A DNA stretch of 54,038 nt, taken from positions 1-54,038 of the forward strand of contig JAJFBJ010000014.1 of NCBI GenBank assembly GCA_020697375.1. Reading direction: 5' to 3'. This document shows positions 34,659 through 43,499 of this stretch, piece after piece. How positions within the stretch are numbered: position 1 is the first letter of the stretch; the number at the start of each line of letters is the position of its first letter. This stretch comes from Nitrospira sp. (GTDB lineage: Bacteria; Nitrospirota; Nitrospiria; Nitrospirales; Nitrospiraceae). A model generated the notes under the pieces. That model did not search any database, was not told the origin of the DNA, and saw nothing but the letters and a program-made list of their open reading frames with translations. The position numbers were made by a program, and so were the translations under genes.

Positions 34659-35180
34659 TTAATCCATGCGCTTGAGCCGATGACCTGCCCGAACGATATA
34701 GTCGCCGTAGGCCGATTCTTCTTGTGCCTCCGGAACACCGGCGAGCAATTCCTCGCTGAGCTCCGGCTGTCCCGCGGTGTGAGCCACATGACCACCATGC
34801 CGCGCGCAGGCCGCCGTCATCGCCTGCGGATCGACCGCCACCCTGGACGGAAGTGTGGCAATCAGTGACCGCATGGCGGCAGGCAGCAAAAGCACGGAAG
34901 GATGGTTCCGCAGAGACAACGCATGACTGCTGGTGACCCGGTTCAGCCGTTCCAGATCGGCGCGGATCTCGCCCAACTCCCTGCTCGAACGGCAGTGGAG
35001 GTAAGTCTTCCAGGCCTCCATGAACTGAGCGTTGTCGAGAACAGATGCCGGCACGTCCGGCGGTCGTGAGACCTGGCATCCGCTGATACCTACGATGCTC
35101 AGGAATGCCAGGCCAAGCGCTCCCATTCGCGGCGCCACCCGTTGCACTCTGGTCGTGAGACTGTCACTGTCGCGGCACAT
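34659..35180 (-). CDS. Putative lipoprotein of unknown function
   Basis: Several starts are possible; ATG 35180 (MCRDSDSLTTRVQRVAP...) gives a positively charged n-region before the hydrophobic core MGALGLAFLSIVGISGC, whose ISGC is a good lipobox. ATG 35126 is the minimal alternative. The mature part of about 135 residues is helical (FMEAWKTYLHCRSSRELGEI, RADLERLNRV) and has two further cysteines (LHCRSS, TAACARHGGHVAH). I do not recognise the family. It lies 164 bases upstream of sthA on the same strand. No ribosome site decides the start. Confidence 0.55.
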   Translation of the reverse strand: MCRDSDSLTTRVQRVAPRMGALGLAFLSIVGISGCQVSRPPDVPASVLDNAQFMEAWKTYLHCRSSRELGEIRADLERLNRVTSSHALSLRNHPSVLLLPAAMRSLIATLPSRVAVDPQAMTAACARHGGHVAHTAGQPELSEELLAGVPEAQEESAYGDYIVRAGHRLKRMD

Positions 35181-35683
35181 CCCCTGGTGAAACTTGAGGC
35201 GACCATTCATGGCCAGCCCGAAGAAGAGACGGGCCAAAGGTCTCTGCGTGAGGTTCATTGTGGCTCTCATTGCCTTGCTTCCCTCATCATCCGCCTGGAT
35301 TCGCATACGTACTTTTGCGTCATGGCATTTGCAATCCGGATACCCGGACGAGGCATCGACGTCGTTTGGGATAGAAGAGGAGCTATAACAAGAGCTTAGG
35401 CGAAGCCCTGAGTCGGCTACGCCTCAAGCATGTGGCGCCGCGAGGCTGTGCAACCGTGAAGGCTCACGCTTTATGATGATGGCTCGCGGTTTCTCGCGAT
35501 CAGCATGAACGGATAACGATGCTTGGGGGGCTGATATGCTCGGTATGCGCCTGCTGCGCAAAGGCGCTCATTGCCGGATGATTCTAGGGAGACCATGCTT
35601 GTTCTGCGCCGGATCGAATCCGATTCAGCCAGACCTTCGGCGGGTATTTCGTTGAACGGACTTTTAGAACACCTGCCAGGGTC
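35181..35683. other. Intergenic region without recognised features
   Basis: No open frame here has protein-like composition or start signals. The part nearest the HAD gene (35580-35683) reads only as shadow frames of that gene's end. Nothing else is evident. Confidence 0.3.
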
Positions 35684-36367
35684 TCAGGCGGCAGAGGGAG
35701 CCGCAACAAGATGGCCCAGGTCCTGCTGCAGTAGATCGCTGATCCGTTCGAGAGTGACATCTGCGGCAGGATACGTGTTTCGCACGTTCGGTCCCTGCGC
35801 ATAGTGACCTTGCTGAGAGAACACCGTAGTGACCCGCAGTCCCCACGCATCTTTGGCCGCCGCCAGGATACGGAGCTTGTCGTCGATCAGCACATAGTGC
35901 TCGGCAGGATACCGCTTTTCAATGTCGTCTAATTCCTGTTCCTTGTGCACGTAGATCAACAGGTGACCGTCCACAGCGTCGAGCAGACCTGCGCGCTCGA
36001 TCTTGTGCGGTTGAAAGACTGCATCTCCATCTGATACCAGCACGACCTGTCCGCGCTGTTTGAGGTGGTCCAGGACGGTGACCGCGTTCGGAAAGAGGCA
36101 GCTCGAGAACGGATAGTTGAGAAGAAAACGCGAAGCCTTGAGGATGTGCGGATCGTGCGAATATTCGATTCGGTATCGCTGCATTGCGCCGAGATAGTCC
36201 GCATATCCGACTTCATCCCGCAATTGTTTGAAGTGATTCCAATACCGTTGCTGCCTGCCGGTCCCGACTTCCTTCTCCAGATAGCGCCCCAGGTCCACCG
36301 TGACCCGGTCCGCGTCGAACAAAGTGTTATCGACGTCCAGAAGAAAGACCACATCTTGATTCACCAT
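35684..36367 (-). CDS. HAD-family hydrolase
   Basis: The 227-residue protein has HAD motif I FLLDVDNTLFDADRV (nucleophile Asp near residue 11), a helical cap (about 20-90), motif II VVLVSDGDAVFQ (Ser/Asp near 112), motif III Lys in FQPHKIERAGLL, and motif IV HYVLIDDKLRILAAAKDAWG. Such enzymes dephosphorylate sugar or nucleotide phosphates. The DNTL start and YSHDPHIL cap resemble pyrimidine 5'-nucleotidase or phosphoglycolate-phosphatase-like members, but the substrate cannot be assigned. A GAGGTGA site precedes the ATG. It stands apart from its neighbours by 200 bases or more. Confidence 0.82.
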   Translation of the reverse strand: MVNQDVVFLLDVDNTLFDADRVTVDLGRYLEKEVGTGRQQRYWNHFKQLRDEVGYADYLGAMQRYRIEYSHDPHILKASRFLLNYPFSSCLFPNAVTVLDHLKQRGQVVLVSDGDAVFQPHKIERAGLLDAVDGHLLIYVHKEQELDDIEKRYPAEHYVLIDDKLRILAAAKDAWGLRVTTVFSQQGHYAQGPNVRNTYPAADVTLERISDLLQQDLGHLVAAPSAA

Positions 36368-36567
36368 GTGTTCACCTCATTCAATTCACATTGTGCATAG
36401 ATTCGCCTTCTACGTAGGAGCCAGCAAGTCGCGTTCCAATCGAGCCGATGAGAGCGGATTCTGGCGGATTCTCCGGAATGACAAAAGGTTAGCAGGGCCG
36501 CGATGGATACAGGCGATGCGTCCCTTCGTTGCGTCGGACGAACCACATCGCGGTCACTCGCGATTTT

Positions 36568-38175
36568 TCATACGGAATCGCGGTTTCCCGCGACGGCTGA
36601 GGAGTAGAACGGGGCGAGGTGATCGAGGTGTCCCAAAGAAGCAAGCGGAGTCAGAGAGGTGGGTCGCGACAGTCCCAACTTCTTCATTCGACTGCGTAGC
36701 GTACTGGGATTCATTCCCAACCGGTTCGCAGCTCCAAGCGGGCCATAAATACGCCACCCGGCTTGTTCGAGCACATGGCGGATGTGAAGACGCTCCGAGT
36801 CATGCAATGTGATGGTTCGCTCCATCACGACCACAGGCCTGGAAGAAGGAATCACGACACGCTCGTCGATTGCGACCAGGCGCGTCGGAGCGAGGATCGC
36901 CGCTCGCTCAATGACATTTTGGAGTTCGCGGATATTTCCAGGCCAGTCATACTGCATCAACCGAACCAATGCTTCGTCATCGAACTCGATATCACTACGG
37001 TTGAGTTTGACTCGGCAGAGCTGGATAAAATGCTGGGCAAGGAGCGGAATGTCGTCGCTGCGATCACGCAAGGGGGGAACCGTGATCGGAAACACCTTGA
37101 GCCGATAGTATAGGTCCGCCCGAAAACGCTTTTCCTCGACCGCCTGGGCCAAGTCCACATTGGTCGCAGCGACGAGACGCACATCCACCGGAACCGACCT
37201 GGCGCCTCCCACCCGATCGACTTGGTGATCTTCCAGGACTCGGAGCAGTTTGGCCTGCACTTCCAATGGCATCTCTCCGATTTCATCCAGAAACAAGGTT
37301 CCTTCGTGAGCGAGCTCAAACCGTCCCTGATGACGCTGTACCGCTCCCGTAAAGGCGCCTCGCTCGTGCCCGAACAATTCACTCTCCACCAGGCCGCTGG
37401 GCAGCGCCGCGCAATTGAGCCGCACAAAAGGTTTGTTGCGTCGTAAACTGCTCTCATGGATGGCGCGTGCGACCAATTCTTTACCGGTGCCGGTCTCCCC
37501 CATGACCAACACAGTCGTAGACGTCGCTGCCACCGCTTGAATTTGTGCCAGCACCTTGCGAAGGATTTCACTCTTGCCTATCAGATGTCCGAAGTTGCAT
37601 TCCTGTTTGATCTCCTCGGTGAGGTAGGCGTTCTGCTTGGCAAGCTGCCGGCTCAATTGAGCCAGTTGTTCGTAGGCCCTCACATTCTCGATCGCCAGCG
37701 CAACCTGAATCGAAACTTGACGTAAAAACTCCAGCGTCTCCGCATCCGGCTCTCCCGAGGCTATACTGCCGATATTGAGGGTGCCCAGACAATTTCCGCG
37801 AGCAAGAAGCGGGAGATTTACCATCCGGCCAAGTCCCTCTTGCGCATAGGATTGATCCTCGGTGAATACTTGATGGTGCTGTAGGTCCGGCCGAACATGG
37901 ATTGTGCGATGTTCATACACCCATCCCACCGCGCTGCCGGTTCTCGGAATGATGGCGCCTCGCTGAAGCACCCGTTTCGGCATGTTTGTTTCAAGAGCGT
38001 GAAATCGAAAGCCGTCTTCATCCGGCGCGTACAACAGAACTCCCGCTCGTTCCCACGGCACGACCTCCTTGATGCAGTCGGTACAGGCTTGCCAAAGACT
38101 GTCCATTCTGCGCTGAGAGTTCAGCACATTCGAGACTTCCAGCAAGGCGTGATACCGACGATGGATCTGAGTCAT
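36568..38175 (-). CDS. GAF-domain sigma-54-dependent activator, FhlA/NorR-like
   Basis: ATG 38175 follows GAGATCGG; GTG codons extend the frame two residues. A GAF sensor (about 15-170: ACTDCIKEVVPWERAGVLLY, LGRMVNLPLLARGNCLGTLN) and a short coiled linker precede the AAA+ domain. The AAA+ domain has Walker A MGETGTGKELVARAIH near 222, the canonical GAFTGA loop, Walker B TLFLDEIGEMP and a Fis-type helix-turn-helix at the C-terminus (PLGAANRLGMNPSTLRSRM). The whole layout matches FhlA-like activators. GAF ligands in this group include formate, nitric oxide and aromatic compounds; none is indicated here. No hydrogenase or formate operon is adjacent. Its targets should have GG-N10-GC promoters. 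Confidence 0.9.
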   Translation of the reverse strand: MTQIHRRYHALLEVSNVLNSQRRMDSLWQACTDCIKEVVPWERAGVLLYAPDEDGFRFHALETNMPKRVLQRGAIIPRTGSAVGWVYEHRTIHVRPDLQHHQVFTEDQSYAQEGLGRMVNLPLLARGNCLGTLNIGSIASGEPDAETLEFLRQVSIQVALAIENVRAYEQLAQLSRQLAKQNAYLTEEIKQECNFGHLIGKSEILRKVLAQIQAVAATSTTVLVMGETGTGKELVARAIHESSLRRNKPFVRLNCAALPSGLVESELFGHERGAFTGAVQRHQGRFELAHEGTLFLDEIGEMPLEVQAKLLRVLEDHQVDRVGGARSVPVDVRLVAATNVDLAQAVEEKRFRADLYYRLKVFPITVPPLRDRSDDIPLLAQHFIQLCRVKLNRSDIEFDDEALVRLMQYDWPGNIRELQNVIERAAILAPTRLVAIDERVVIPSSRPVVVMERTITLHDSERLHIRHVLEQAGWRIYGPLGAANRLGMNPSTLRSRMKKLGLSRPTSLTPLASLGHLDHLAPFYSSAVAGNRDSV

Positions 38176-38181
38176 CACCAC

Positions 38182-38720
38182 CGATCTCGACGTTGGATTC
38201 CAGTGCGGCGTGGAGTGCTACGCACCCACTTTCGCTCCACCGCTTGCGGCCCAAAGGCGTGGCACATCTGTGATGTAAGCAATATTCTTGCCCGTAATCA
38301 TTATCATCGCCTCCAGATTTCCTGAAGCACTTCACAGGCTACGGATCAGCGATTTTGCAGCTTTTATGCTTGCGACGTACCGGCAGGTTTGCCTCTGCGC
38401 AGGCAATAAACCTACTCATGAGCAGAATGGCAGTGAGCGCACTGTGCAGAATCGCTCTCTCGCGGGACGAGAACTTTGTAGGGACATCGGTCCTGACATA
38501 TGCAGCCGCAAGCGCCACTTGGTCATGCTAGGGCGGATCGGCTGGGAAGAGACCTTCAAAATTGAGAAGCGGCACTGAACGAGCATTGAGCAGAAGGTGG
38601 CGGAGGACATGCGGCTAAACGGCAACCCATTTGACCAATCTGCCGGCAGGAATCCATATAACCCTCCGATGGCTGGGATATTTTTGATTTATCCGTGCCT
38701 GTGAGATAGGATCGGCCCCT
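38182..38720. other. Divergent intergenic region of about 540 bases
   Basis: It separates the minus-strand activator and the plus-strand MEDS gene. No gene with credible composition is visible. Near 38259-38280, TGGCACATCTGTGATGTAAG partly resembles a -24 element but lacks the -12 GC. A promoter-like pair close to the MEDS start is listed separately. Confidence 0.3.
38684..38712 (+). promoter_or_regulatory. Possible sigma-70 promoter of the MEDS gene
   Basis: TTGATT (38684) and TAGGAT (38707) are spaced by exactly 17 bases. Initiation would fall at about 38719, right at the ATG at 38721, which has no ribosome site. This suggests a leaderless transcript or a downstream start. The matches are four of six at each hexamer, so this is tentative. 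Confidence 0.25.
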
Positions 38721-39284
38721 ATGAGCGTCTCTCAAGATCGTTCCATGTCTCACTGCCATTCACACGCGGTGCATTTTTATACGGATCTCGTCTCTTTAGG
38801 CGCGCATGTCGCGGCGTACTTGAGCGAAGGTATCCAAACGGGCGAGGCGGTCTTCGCCATTGCGACCAGGGAAGTCCATTACGAAATCAAACAGTATTTG
38901 CAGATGAGTATTCCACAGCTGGAGACGATGTCGAACTACAAGACCCTGGATGCCGACGAACTCTTGTCCACCTTTCTGGTCAATGCCCAACCGGACCGTA
39001 GCAAATTTTTCGAGGCCATGGATCGTATTTTTGCCAAACCCGCCGGGTCAGGTCGGTCCATACGCGTCTATGGGGAAATGGTGGTTCGTTTATGGCATGC
39101 AGGACAGCCCGAAGCCGCGCTGCAACTTGAAGACTTTTGGAACCTGCTGGCCGAACGGTATAACTTTTCGTTGTTATGCGCCTATCCGATGAGTCTTTTT
39201 GACCGGCAGCACATTCAGTGGTTTCTCAATATTTGCGCGACCCATTCCCAGTTATCCGCCAATTCTGGTATTCGCTGTCGCTAG
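38721..39284 (+). CDS. Stand-alone MEDS (DcmR-type sensory) domain protein
   Basis: The 187-residue protein is essentially one MEDS domain: SHAVHFYTDLVSLGAHVAAYL, SEGIQTGEAVFAIATREVH, YKTLDADELLSTFLV, FFEAMDRIFAKPAG, IRVYGEMVVRLWHAGQPEAA, LEDFWNLLAERYNFSLLCAYPM. The AHVFY/EG...GE/YGEMV pattern is typical. MEDS (methanogen/methylotroph DcmR sensory) domains usually sit before histidine kinase or DNA-binding domains and are thought to sense hydrocarbon derivatives. Here no output domain follows in frame, so it may signal through a separate partner such as the divergent GAF/sigma-54 activator. That link is inference from position only. Confidence 0.8.
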   Translation: MSVSQDRSMSHCHSHAVHFYTDLVSLGAHVAAYLSEGIQTGEAVFAIATREVHYEIKQYLQMSIPQLETMSNYKTLDADELLSTFLVNAQPDRSKFFEAMDRIFAKPAGSGRSIRVYGEMVVRLWHAGQPEAALQLEDFWNLLAERYNFSLLCAYPMSLFDRQHIQWFLNICATHSQLSANSGIRCR

Positions 39285-39470
39285 AGCCGCATCCCACGCT
39301 GAATACCGACTTTCGTACCTTTGTGGCGCCCACTCTATCGGTCCTCTCGATCCACACCCAATTGTGACGATGCTTGTGCTCTATTTTTGAAAAACTGCGG
39401 ATCCTCCGTGCCTTTCAATGTCTCCTGGATGCAATCGTGCAGCGCTCGGTTACAGTGAAAGAGGGCGGGA

Positions 39471-39489
39471 CGGCAGACTGAGTCTGCCG
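39471..39489. terminator. Short perfect palindrome between convergent genes
   Basis: CGGCAGACT-G-AGTCTGCCG lies between the convergent MEDS gene and the small exported protein gene. As a transcript it would form a tight hairpin. There is no T tract on either side, so factor-independent termination is only possible. Confidence 0.35.
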
Positions 39490-39521
39490 CCGCTCGAATT
39501 GTGGAGGATGATGACTGCCTG

Positions 39522-39836
39522 TTACTTGTCTTGGCGCTGCAACGTCGTGACGTGGCCCTGGTCAGTCACATAGGCCTTGACCATATCGCCTTCAACCGCC
39601 TTGTCCAACTTCGTGCTCTTGTCTACGTGGACTCTCACCTGTTTGCCATCATTGTCCTTGATGACGTAATACTCTCCGTCGATTTTCATTAACGTGCCTT
39701 TCACTGCATCCTTGGTGAGGCGTTCGCCGATGGTAGGAGTCGCTTCCTTATCCTTCATCGGATCAGCAGCCAGTACCGTCCCTGCCCCGAAGCCAAATGC
39801 TGCCATAACTACCATGATTCCCATCCATATCTTCAT
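39522..39836 (-). CDS. Small exported protein, related to the product at 41955-42344
   Basis: ATG 39836 is chosen because GGAGG precedes it and it gives a clean signal peptide (MKIWMGIMVVMAAFGFGAG, cleavage after VLA). The mature product of about 80 residues holds a compact beta-rich region: VKGTLMKIDGEYYVIKDNDG, KQVRVHVDKSTKLDKAVEGD, MVKAYVTDQGHVTTL. This has the look of an OB-like or DUF-type barrel. A second protein in this window shows the same order (GEVVKIEESYWIQ..NGQQTHVRVKPDTKI..VGDSIAAQLT..G.AS). Function is unknown; periplasmic location is likely. Confidence 0.65.
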   Translation of the reverse strand: MKIWMGIMVVMAAFGFGAGTVLAADPMKDKEATPTIGERLTKDAVKGTLMKIDGEYYVIKDNDGKQVRVHVDKSTKLDKAVEGDMVKAYVTDQGHVTTLQRQDK

Positions 39837-39878
39837 CACGTCCTCCATCATAAGTGTTGAACCTTCACCGGCAACCAA

Positions 39879-40174
39879 CAGCGTCCTGTCCTAATGGCTG
39901 TCTCGGCGTGCTTCCATGTCTAGCGTACTCCCAAAGGTAATTTGATGTACTGGGGATAGCCCTTGCATTTGATGGAAGGATTGCTAGGGATGGAGCTCAG
40001 CTTTCGATACGGTTAAGGTAGGCAGAAGCGAGCGAGCTGAGAAATTCGCGCGTTTGGCCGATATTGTGTGCCTGGCTCATTACAGGCCGACATGATCAGC
40101 GGAGCTGCGCATGATAGGATTCAGCCGCTTCACGGGAAGACGGCTATTCTCGAGTTCCATTCCTTTATTCGATC
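39879..40174. other. Intergenic region
   Basis: About 300 bases between divergent small envelope genes. No open frame is convincing. Promoters for both neighbours must lie here, but I see no clear pair. Confidence 0.25.
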
Positions 40175-40486
40175 ATGAAGAGGCAGGCTTCAACGATCTT
40201 CGGAGTCGCATGCAGGGCACTATCGGCCGTTTTTCTCGTCCTCCCAACGGGCTGCATGAATCAGGACATGAATCGCCAAGACGATGCCGTTGGTCGCGCG
40301 GTGAAGCAGGCGTTGTATGACCAAGAGCAGGTAAATTTGCTGCAAGTGGAAATCAGCACGAGCGGCGGGATTGTCTATTTGACTGGAGAGGTCGAAACGT
40401 ACCCGCATAAGGAACAGGCAGAGCGACTTGCCGAACAGGTAGAGGGCGTGAAAGGCGTCGTGAATAAGCTCCATGTGGAACCATAA
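40175..40486 (+). CDS. BON-domain lipoprotein
   Basis: The 103-residue protein has a lipoprotein signal (MKRQASTIFGVACRALSAVF, lipobox LPTGC at residues 23-27). A single BON domain follows: DDAVGRAVKQALYDQEQVNL, LQVEISTSGGIVYLTGEVET, KEQAERLAEQVEGVKGVVNKL. BON domains, as in OsmY, bind phospholipid or other envelope surfaces. Many single-BON proteins in this size class respond to osmotic or envelope stress. There is no strong ribosome site. The next gene on the strand, an outer-membrane barrel, starts 165 bases later and might share the envelope role. Confidence 0.8.
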   Translation: MKRQASTIFGVACRALSAVFLVLPTGCMNQDMNRQDDAVGRAVKQALYDQEQVNLLQVEISTSGGIVYLTGEVETYPHKEQAERLAEQVEGVKGVVNKLHVEP

Positions 40487-40651
40487 GCTCATTCGTCGGG
40501 CGCCATGCGTCGGAACCGGGAGATGAGATGATGGAAGAGCGGGAAGATATGGAATCGGGAATGCGGACGGGAGTATGACATTGCTCCGGATGACAGCTGT
40601 CCAGGAGGCTCAAGAATTAGACGGTTATGTTCCCCTACCAGGGTCAGTGGC

Positions 40652-41818
40652 GTGACGCTCTCTCCCCTCCTGACATTTGGCATCATCGCCTGCCATTGCA
40701 TCCTTCTGGCGGCACCGGCTCGGACGGAACCCGTCCATGGGGAATCAGAGGCAAAATTATGGCAGTACGGCGCATCGGTCGATGTCAGTTATGGTCTCAA
40801 TTTTAATTTTCCGGAGAACCATCGGTTCCGCAGCAAGGAAACGACGCCTCGCACCAATGAGTTCGCGCCCAACATGGCGTTCACCTACGTCAGCAAAGAA
40901 CCGCATCGGATTCGAGATTGGGGCATGGAATTGGCGGCTCAAGGCGGGTACGACACGGATGCCTTGGTTCCGCCGGAACAGGAAGGACGCGATCGGCCGG
41001 TACCGGGTGCGGATGTTCTGCGCCACTTGGCGCGCGCAAATGTGAGTTATCTGGCCCCTGTGGGCAACGGATTATTGCTCACGGCCGGCCTGATGAAGGG
41101 GTACATCAACTATGAGTCATTTTATTCCAAATACAATATGAACTATACGAGAGCCTATGTGACGGATTACTCCCCGAACTTTCTGTTTGGCTTGGGCAGC
41201 CGATATGCGGTGAATCAGAACGTCGACATCGGATTTCATGTGATGAACGGCTTTCAACATTTGACTCATGCGAACAACCTGCCGAGCTATGGAGCGGAGG
41301 TGGATTGGCGCTTCGCGAGACGATTCAGCTTCGCGCAAAACTTCTATTATGGGCCTGACCAAGCCGACACTTCGCTCCGATTCTGGCGCTTTTTTTCCGA
41401 CTCGCAATTGGAATGGCGCGGAGACGATGTGACCATCGCATTGGCCTACGACATCGGGACAGAACGAGCCTTTGAGCAGCAGAGCCATGAACGTACGTTT
41501 TGGACCGGCGCAGCACTCTTCACGCGTTGGGATATCACCGGCCCCTGGAGCATCGCAGTAAGGCCGGAGTGGTTTTGGGACCGTAACGGCCGTATGACTG
41601 ACTCCCGCCAACTCATCTGGGCCTTGACCACCACGCTCGAATTCGAGCAGCATGTCGGGCCGCAATTATGGATTGCCCGTGTGGAATATCGCTATGACGA
41701 TTCCACGGGCCAGAACGGCGGATTCTTCAAAAACGGCGACTTCGAACCTGGGCTCCCGCGGATGGTCAGGAGTCAACATCTCCTTTTCGTATCCATTCTG
41801 TGGGCCTTCGATTCGTGA
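40652..41818 (+). CDS. Outer-membrane beta-barrel protein
   Basis: The start is GTG 40652. The 388-residue protein has a signal peptide (MTLSPLLTFGIIACHCILL, cleavage after the PAR/TEP region) and alternating beta strands ending in the barrel signature LLFVSILWAFDS with a hydrophobic-aromatic C-terminus. Sequences such as ASVDVSYGLNFNFPENHRFR, MAFTYVSKEPHRIRDWGMEL, LLLTAGLMKGYINYESFYSK, NYTRAYVTDYSPNFLFGLG and VDIGFHVMNGFQHLTHANNL match the outer-membrane beta-barrel porin-2 (BBP2/DUF1597) group. It presumably forms a porin-like channel of about 14-16 strands. Substrate is unknown. It may be co-transcribed with the BON lipoprotein. Confidence 0.8.
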   Translation: MTLSPLLTFGIIACHCILLAAPARTEPVHGESEAKLWQYGASVDVSYGLNFNFPENHRFRSKETTPRTNEFAPNMAFTYVSKEPHRIRDWGMELAAQGGYDTDALVPPEQEGRDRPVPGADVLRHLARANVSYLAPVGNGLLLTAGLMKGYINYESFYSKYNMNYTRAYVTDYSPNFLFGLGSRYAVNQNVDIGFHVMNGFQHLTHANNLPSYGAEVDWRFARRFSFAQNFYYGPDQADTSLRFWRFFSDSQLEWRGDDVTIALAYDIGTERAFEQQSHERTFWTGAALFTRWDITGPWSIAVRPEWFWDRNGRMTDSRQLIWALTTTLEFEQHVGPQLWIARVEYRYDDSTGQNGGFFKNGDFEPGLPRMVRSQHLLFVSILWAFDS

Positions 41819-41954
41819 ACTCAGGGAAAAGTAGGGGGAGAATCTCTCTCGGATTGTACCCCCTCCATTGACAGACACAACGCCGCACGCTTGGCTTAAG
41901 ACTCCTCGGAGATCCATTCAAATCAACAGCGGACAGGGTTGCACCCAATTCTCC

Positions 41955-42344
41955 TTACTTCCGCATCTCACTCAGCTTATGCTCCGGCGTCGGCAACTCG
42001 ACGGACTGCGGAGTCTCACTCAACTTGATCACAGAACTCGCGTCTCCCGTGGATGTTAATTGTGCCGCGATACTGTCACCCACCTTCACCCGAGCATCAA
42101 TCTTCGTGTCCGGCTTCACCCGTACATGCGTCTGCTGGCCGTTGGGAAATTGAATCCAGTAGGATTCTTCGATCTTGACAACTTCTCCGGTCACGTTGCG
42201 ACAGGGAGTGGCGGTGGTGCACCTCTCCGACGGCGGAAAAGTCGCCTGCGGAGGGGGGGTCGTAATTTCCACCTGAGCAAGAGAGGCGACGGGCATGAAA
42301 CACAGGCCGACGAGCATGAATCCCAGACTGACTTCCGTTTTCAT
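41955..42344 (-). CDS. Small exported protein, related to the product at 39522-39836
   Basis: The 129-residue product has a signal peptide (MKTEVSLGFMLVGLCFMPVA, cleavage after SLA). A Pro-rich linker (QVEITTPPPQATFPPSERC) contains one of two cysteines that could pair (ERCTTATPCRN). The beta-rich core GEVVKIEESYWIQFPNGQQ, THVRVKPDTKIDARVKVGDS follows. The core parallels the shorter protein at 39522, so the two are likely paralogues. It lies convergent to the barrel gene. A sequence close to AGGAGG is absent, though CTGGAGGC precedes the ATG at about -9. Confidence 0.65.
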   Translation of the reverse strand: MKTEVSLGFMLVGLCFMPVASLAQVEITTPPPQATFPPSERCTTATPCRNVTGEVVKIEESYWIQFPNGQQTHVRVKPDTKIDARVKVGDSIAAQLTSTGDASSVIKLSETPQSVELPTPEHKLSEMRK

Positions 42345-42644
42345 AACAGCCTCCAGTTTAAGTTGTTAGTACGTATGCGACGGGTACGATTGGGGCGGAC
42401 TGGCGCCTTCCCGTTATCCTTTCGCCATGGGTACGGCATCGATAGATACCTTTATTGAAACCGATGTATGGATCTAAGCGGTACTAGGAATACCTCTACA
42501 GAACGTCGGCTGGCTTGGCCCGGCGCCAACTGGTCAGCTTATTCGCATCGATGGGGGTCAACTGTCGTAATGGGCTTACCAGGGAACTCATCAGATCCCC
42601 TAGAGAGTTTCCCAGGTCCGATATCGGCCTTACTCCACTAAAAT
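42345..42644. other. Intergenic region of about 300 bases
   Basis: No gene is visible. It carries the upstream region of the minus-strand exported protein and of a tiny plus-strand membrane protein. Base composition becomes more even here than in the region to the left. Confidence 0.25.
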
Positions 42645-42776
42645 ATGGCTATGCTGACCAATAATATGAAAGCCTGGATTGTCCTCTTCGCGAGTTTCAT
42701 GCTGTTGCTCATAATTTGCGGCCTGGCTGTACTAGGTATGTTCACTAGGCCATTACGTTGGAGTGAGCGACCATAG
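42645..42776 (+). CDS. Small single-pass membrane protein (43 residues)
   Basis: An ATG-to-TAG frame encodes 43 residues: short polar start MAMLTNNMKA, a strongly hydrophobic segment WIVLFASFMLLLIICGLAVL, then MFTRPLRWSERP. The positive C-terminal tail predicts an outside-to-inside orientation of the tail in the cytoplasm. Internal ATGs at codons 3 and 8 are alternatives. No clear ribosome site precedes any of them, which lowers confidence. Small membrane peptides of this kind often modulate transporters or respiratory complexes; no function is claimed. Confidence 0.4.
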   Translation: MAMLTNNMKAWIVLFASFMLLLIICGLAVLGMFTRPLRWSERP

Positions 42777-43373
42777 CCGGATCCCAACGAGACAGACCGG
42801 CTTCATTTTTCGGCATTAATTATGTGAGGGGAGGAACTTTCGACCTATCAAGGCAGGCTGACCATCGGACCAGACGCATCGGATGGAATCTCACCGGCGT
42901 TGCAGTAGTCGCCGCTTGTAACAACGTACCTGCACGGAGTCGCCCGAAGACTGGCCCCACGGGAAGGTTGCCTTCCATTGATCCGTCGAATGGCTCGCGT
43001 CCACCCCGAAAAATCAGGGCGGCCGTCAAATGACCAGACTCACCACTTTGTTCATCGTGCTGCGCAGCCTGCCACATCTTCACGTTCACCGTTAAAACTT
43101 AAGCTGCCGAGTTCGCGACAGGGCAGAACGGAGACGCCTCGTTAGCCGCTACGCATCTGCATGGGGGACCCCCTATGTGAAGGTGGGCCGTCCGGTCAAG
43201 CTCGACGTGGCGATACAGGAAAGAGCTGTTTTAGCAGAACAGGGCCATGCCGATGCCGCGACATAGACCGTGAAGGTGTATGGGAAGGTAGAGCGGGGGG
43301 TGCCAGTCGAGGCGTCTTCACTGCTTGGTTTCTCTGCAATACCGATCAGGAAGCACCGTCGAAACGCCGTTAA
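42777..43373. other. Gene-poor stretch with degenerate frames
   Basis: Nearly 600 bases without a supportable gene. On the plus strand about 43182-43370 reads YVKVGRPVKLDVAIQERAVL, a stop, then TVKVYGKVERGVPV, which could be an eroded small gene; I cannot name it. No repeat or hairpin stands out apart from GGGGGACCCCC near 43164. Confidence 0.2.
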
Positions 43374-43499
43374 TCATAATTCATACATCGCCACGATACC
43401 AATCGTCGCAATAATGCATACCACCGCAAGCCACAGGTACAAGCGATCGTTTCCCTCGATCGTATCGAACATGTCCGGATATTGACCGCGTTGATTCAT
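43374..43499 (-). CDS. Small membrane protein (41 residues) with strong ribosome site
   Basis: ATG 43499 follows AGGAGG with nine bases spacing. The 41-residue product MNQRGQYPDMFDTIEGNDRL ends in one hydrophobic segment, YLWLAVVCIIATIGIVAMYE. The longer frame to 43682 has no start signal, so the short form is preferred. It is a tail-anchored-like single-pass protein. The acidic-amphipathic start and the strong translation signal argue for a real gene. The function is unknown. Confidence 0.55.
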   Translation of the reverse strand: MNQRGQYPDMFDTIEGNDRLYLWLAVVCIIATIGIVAMYEL

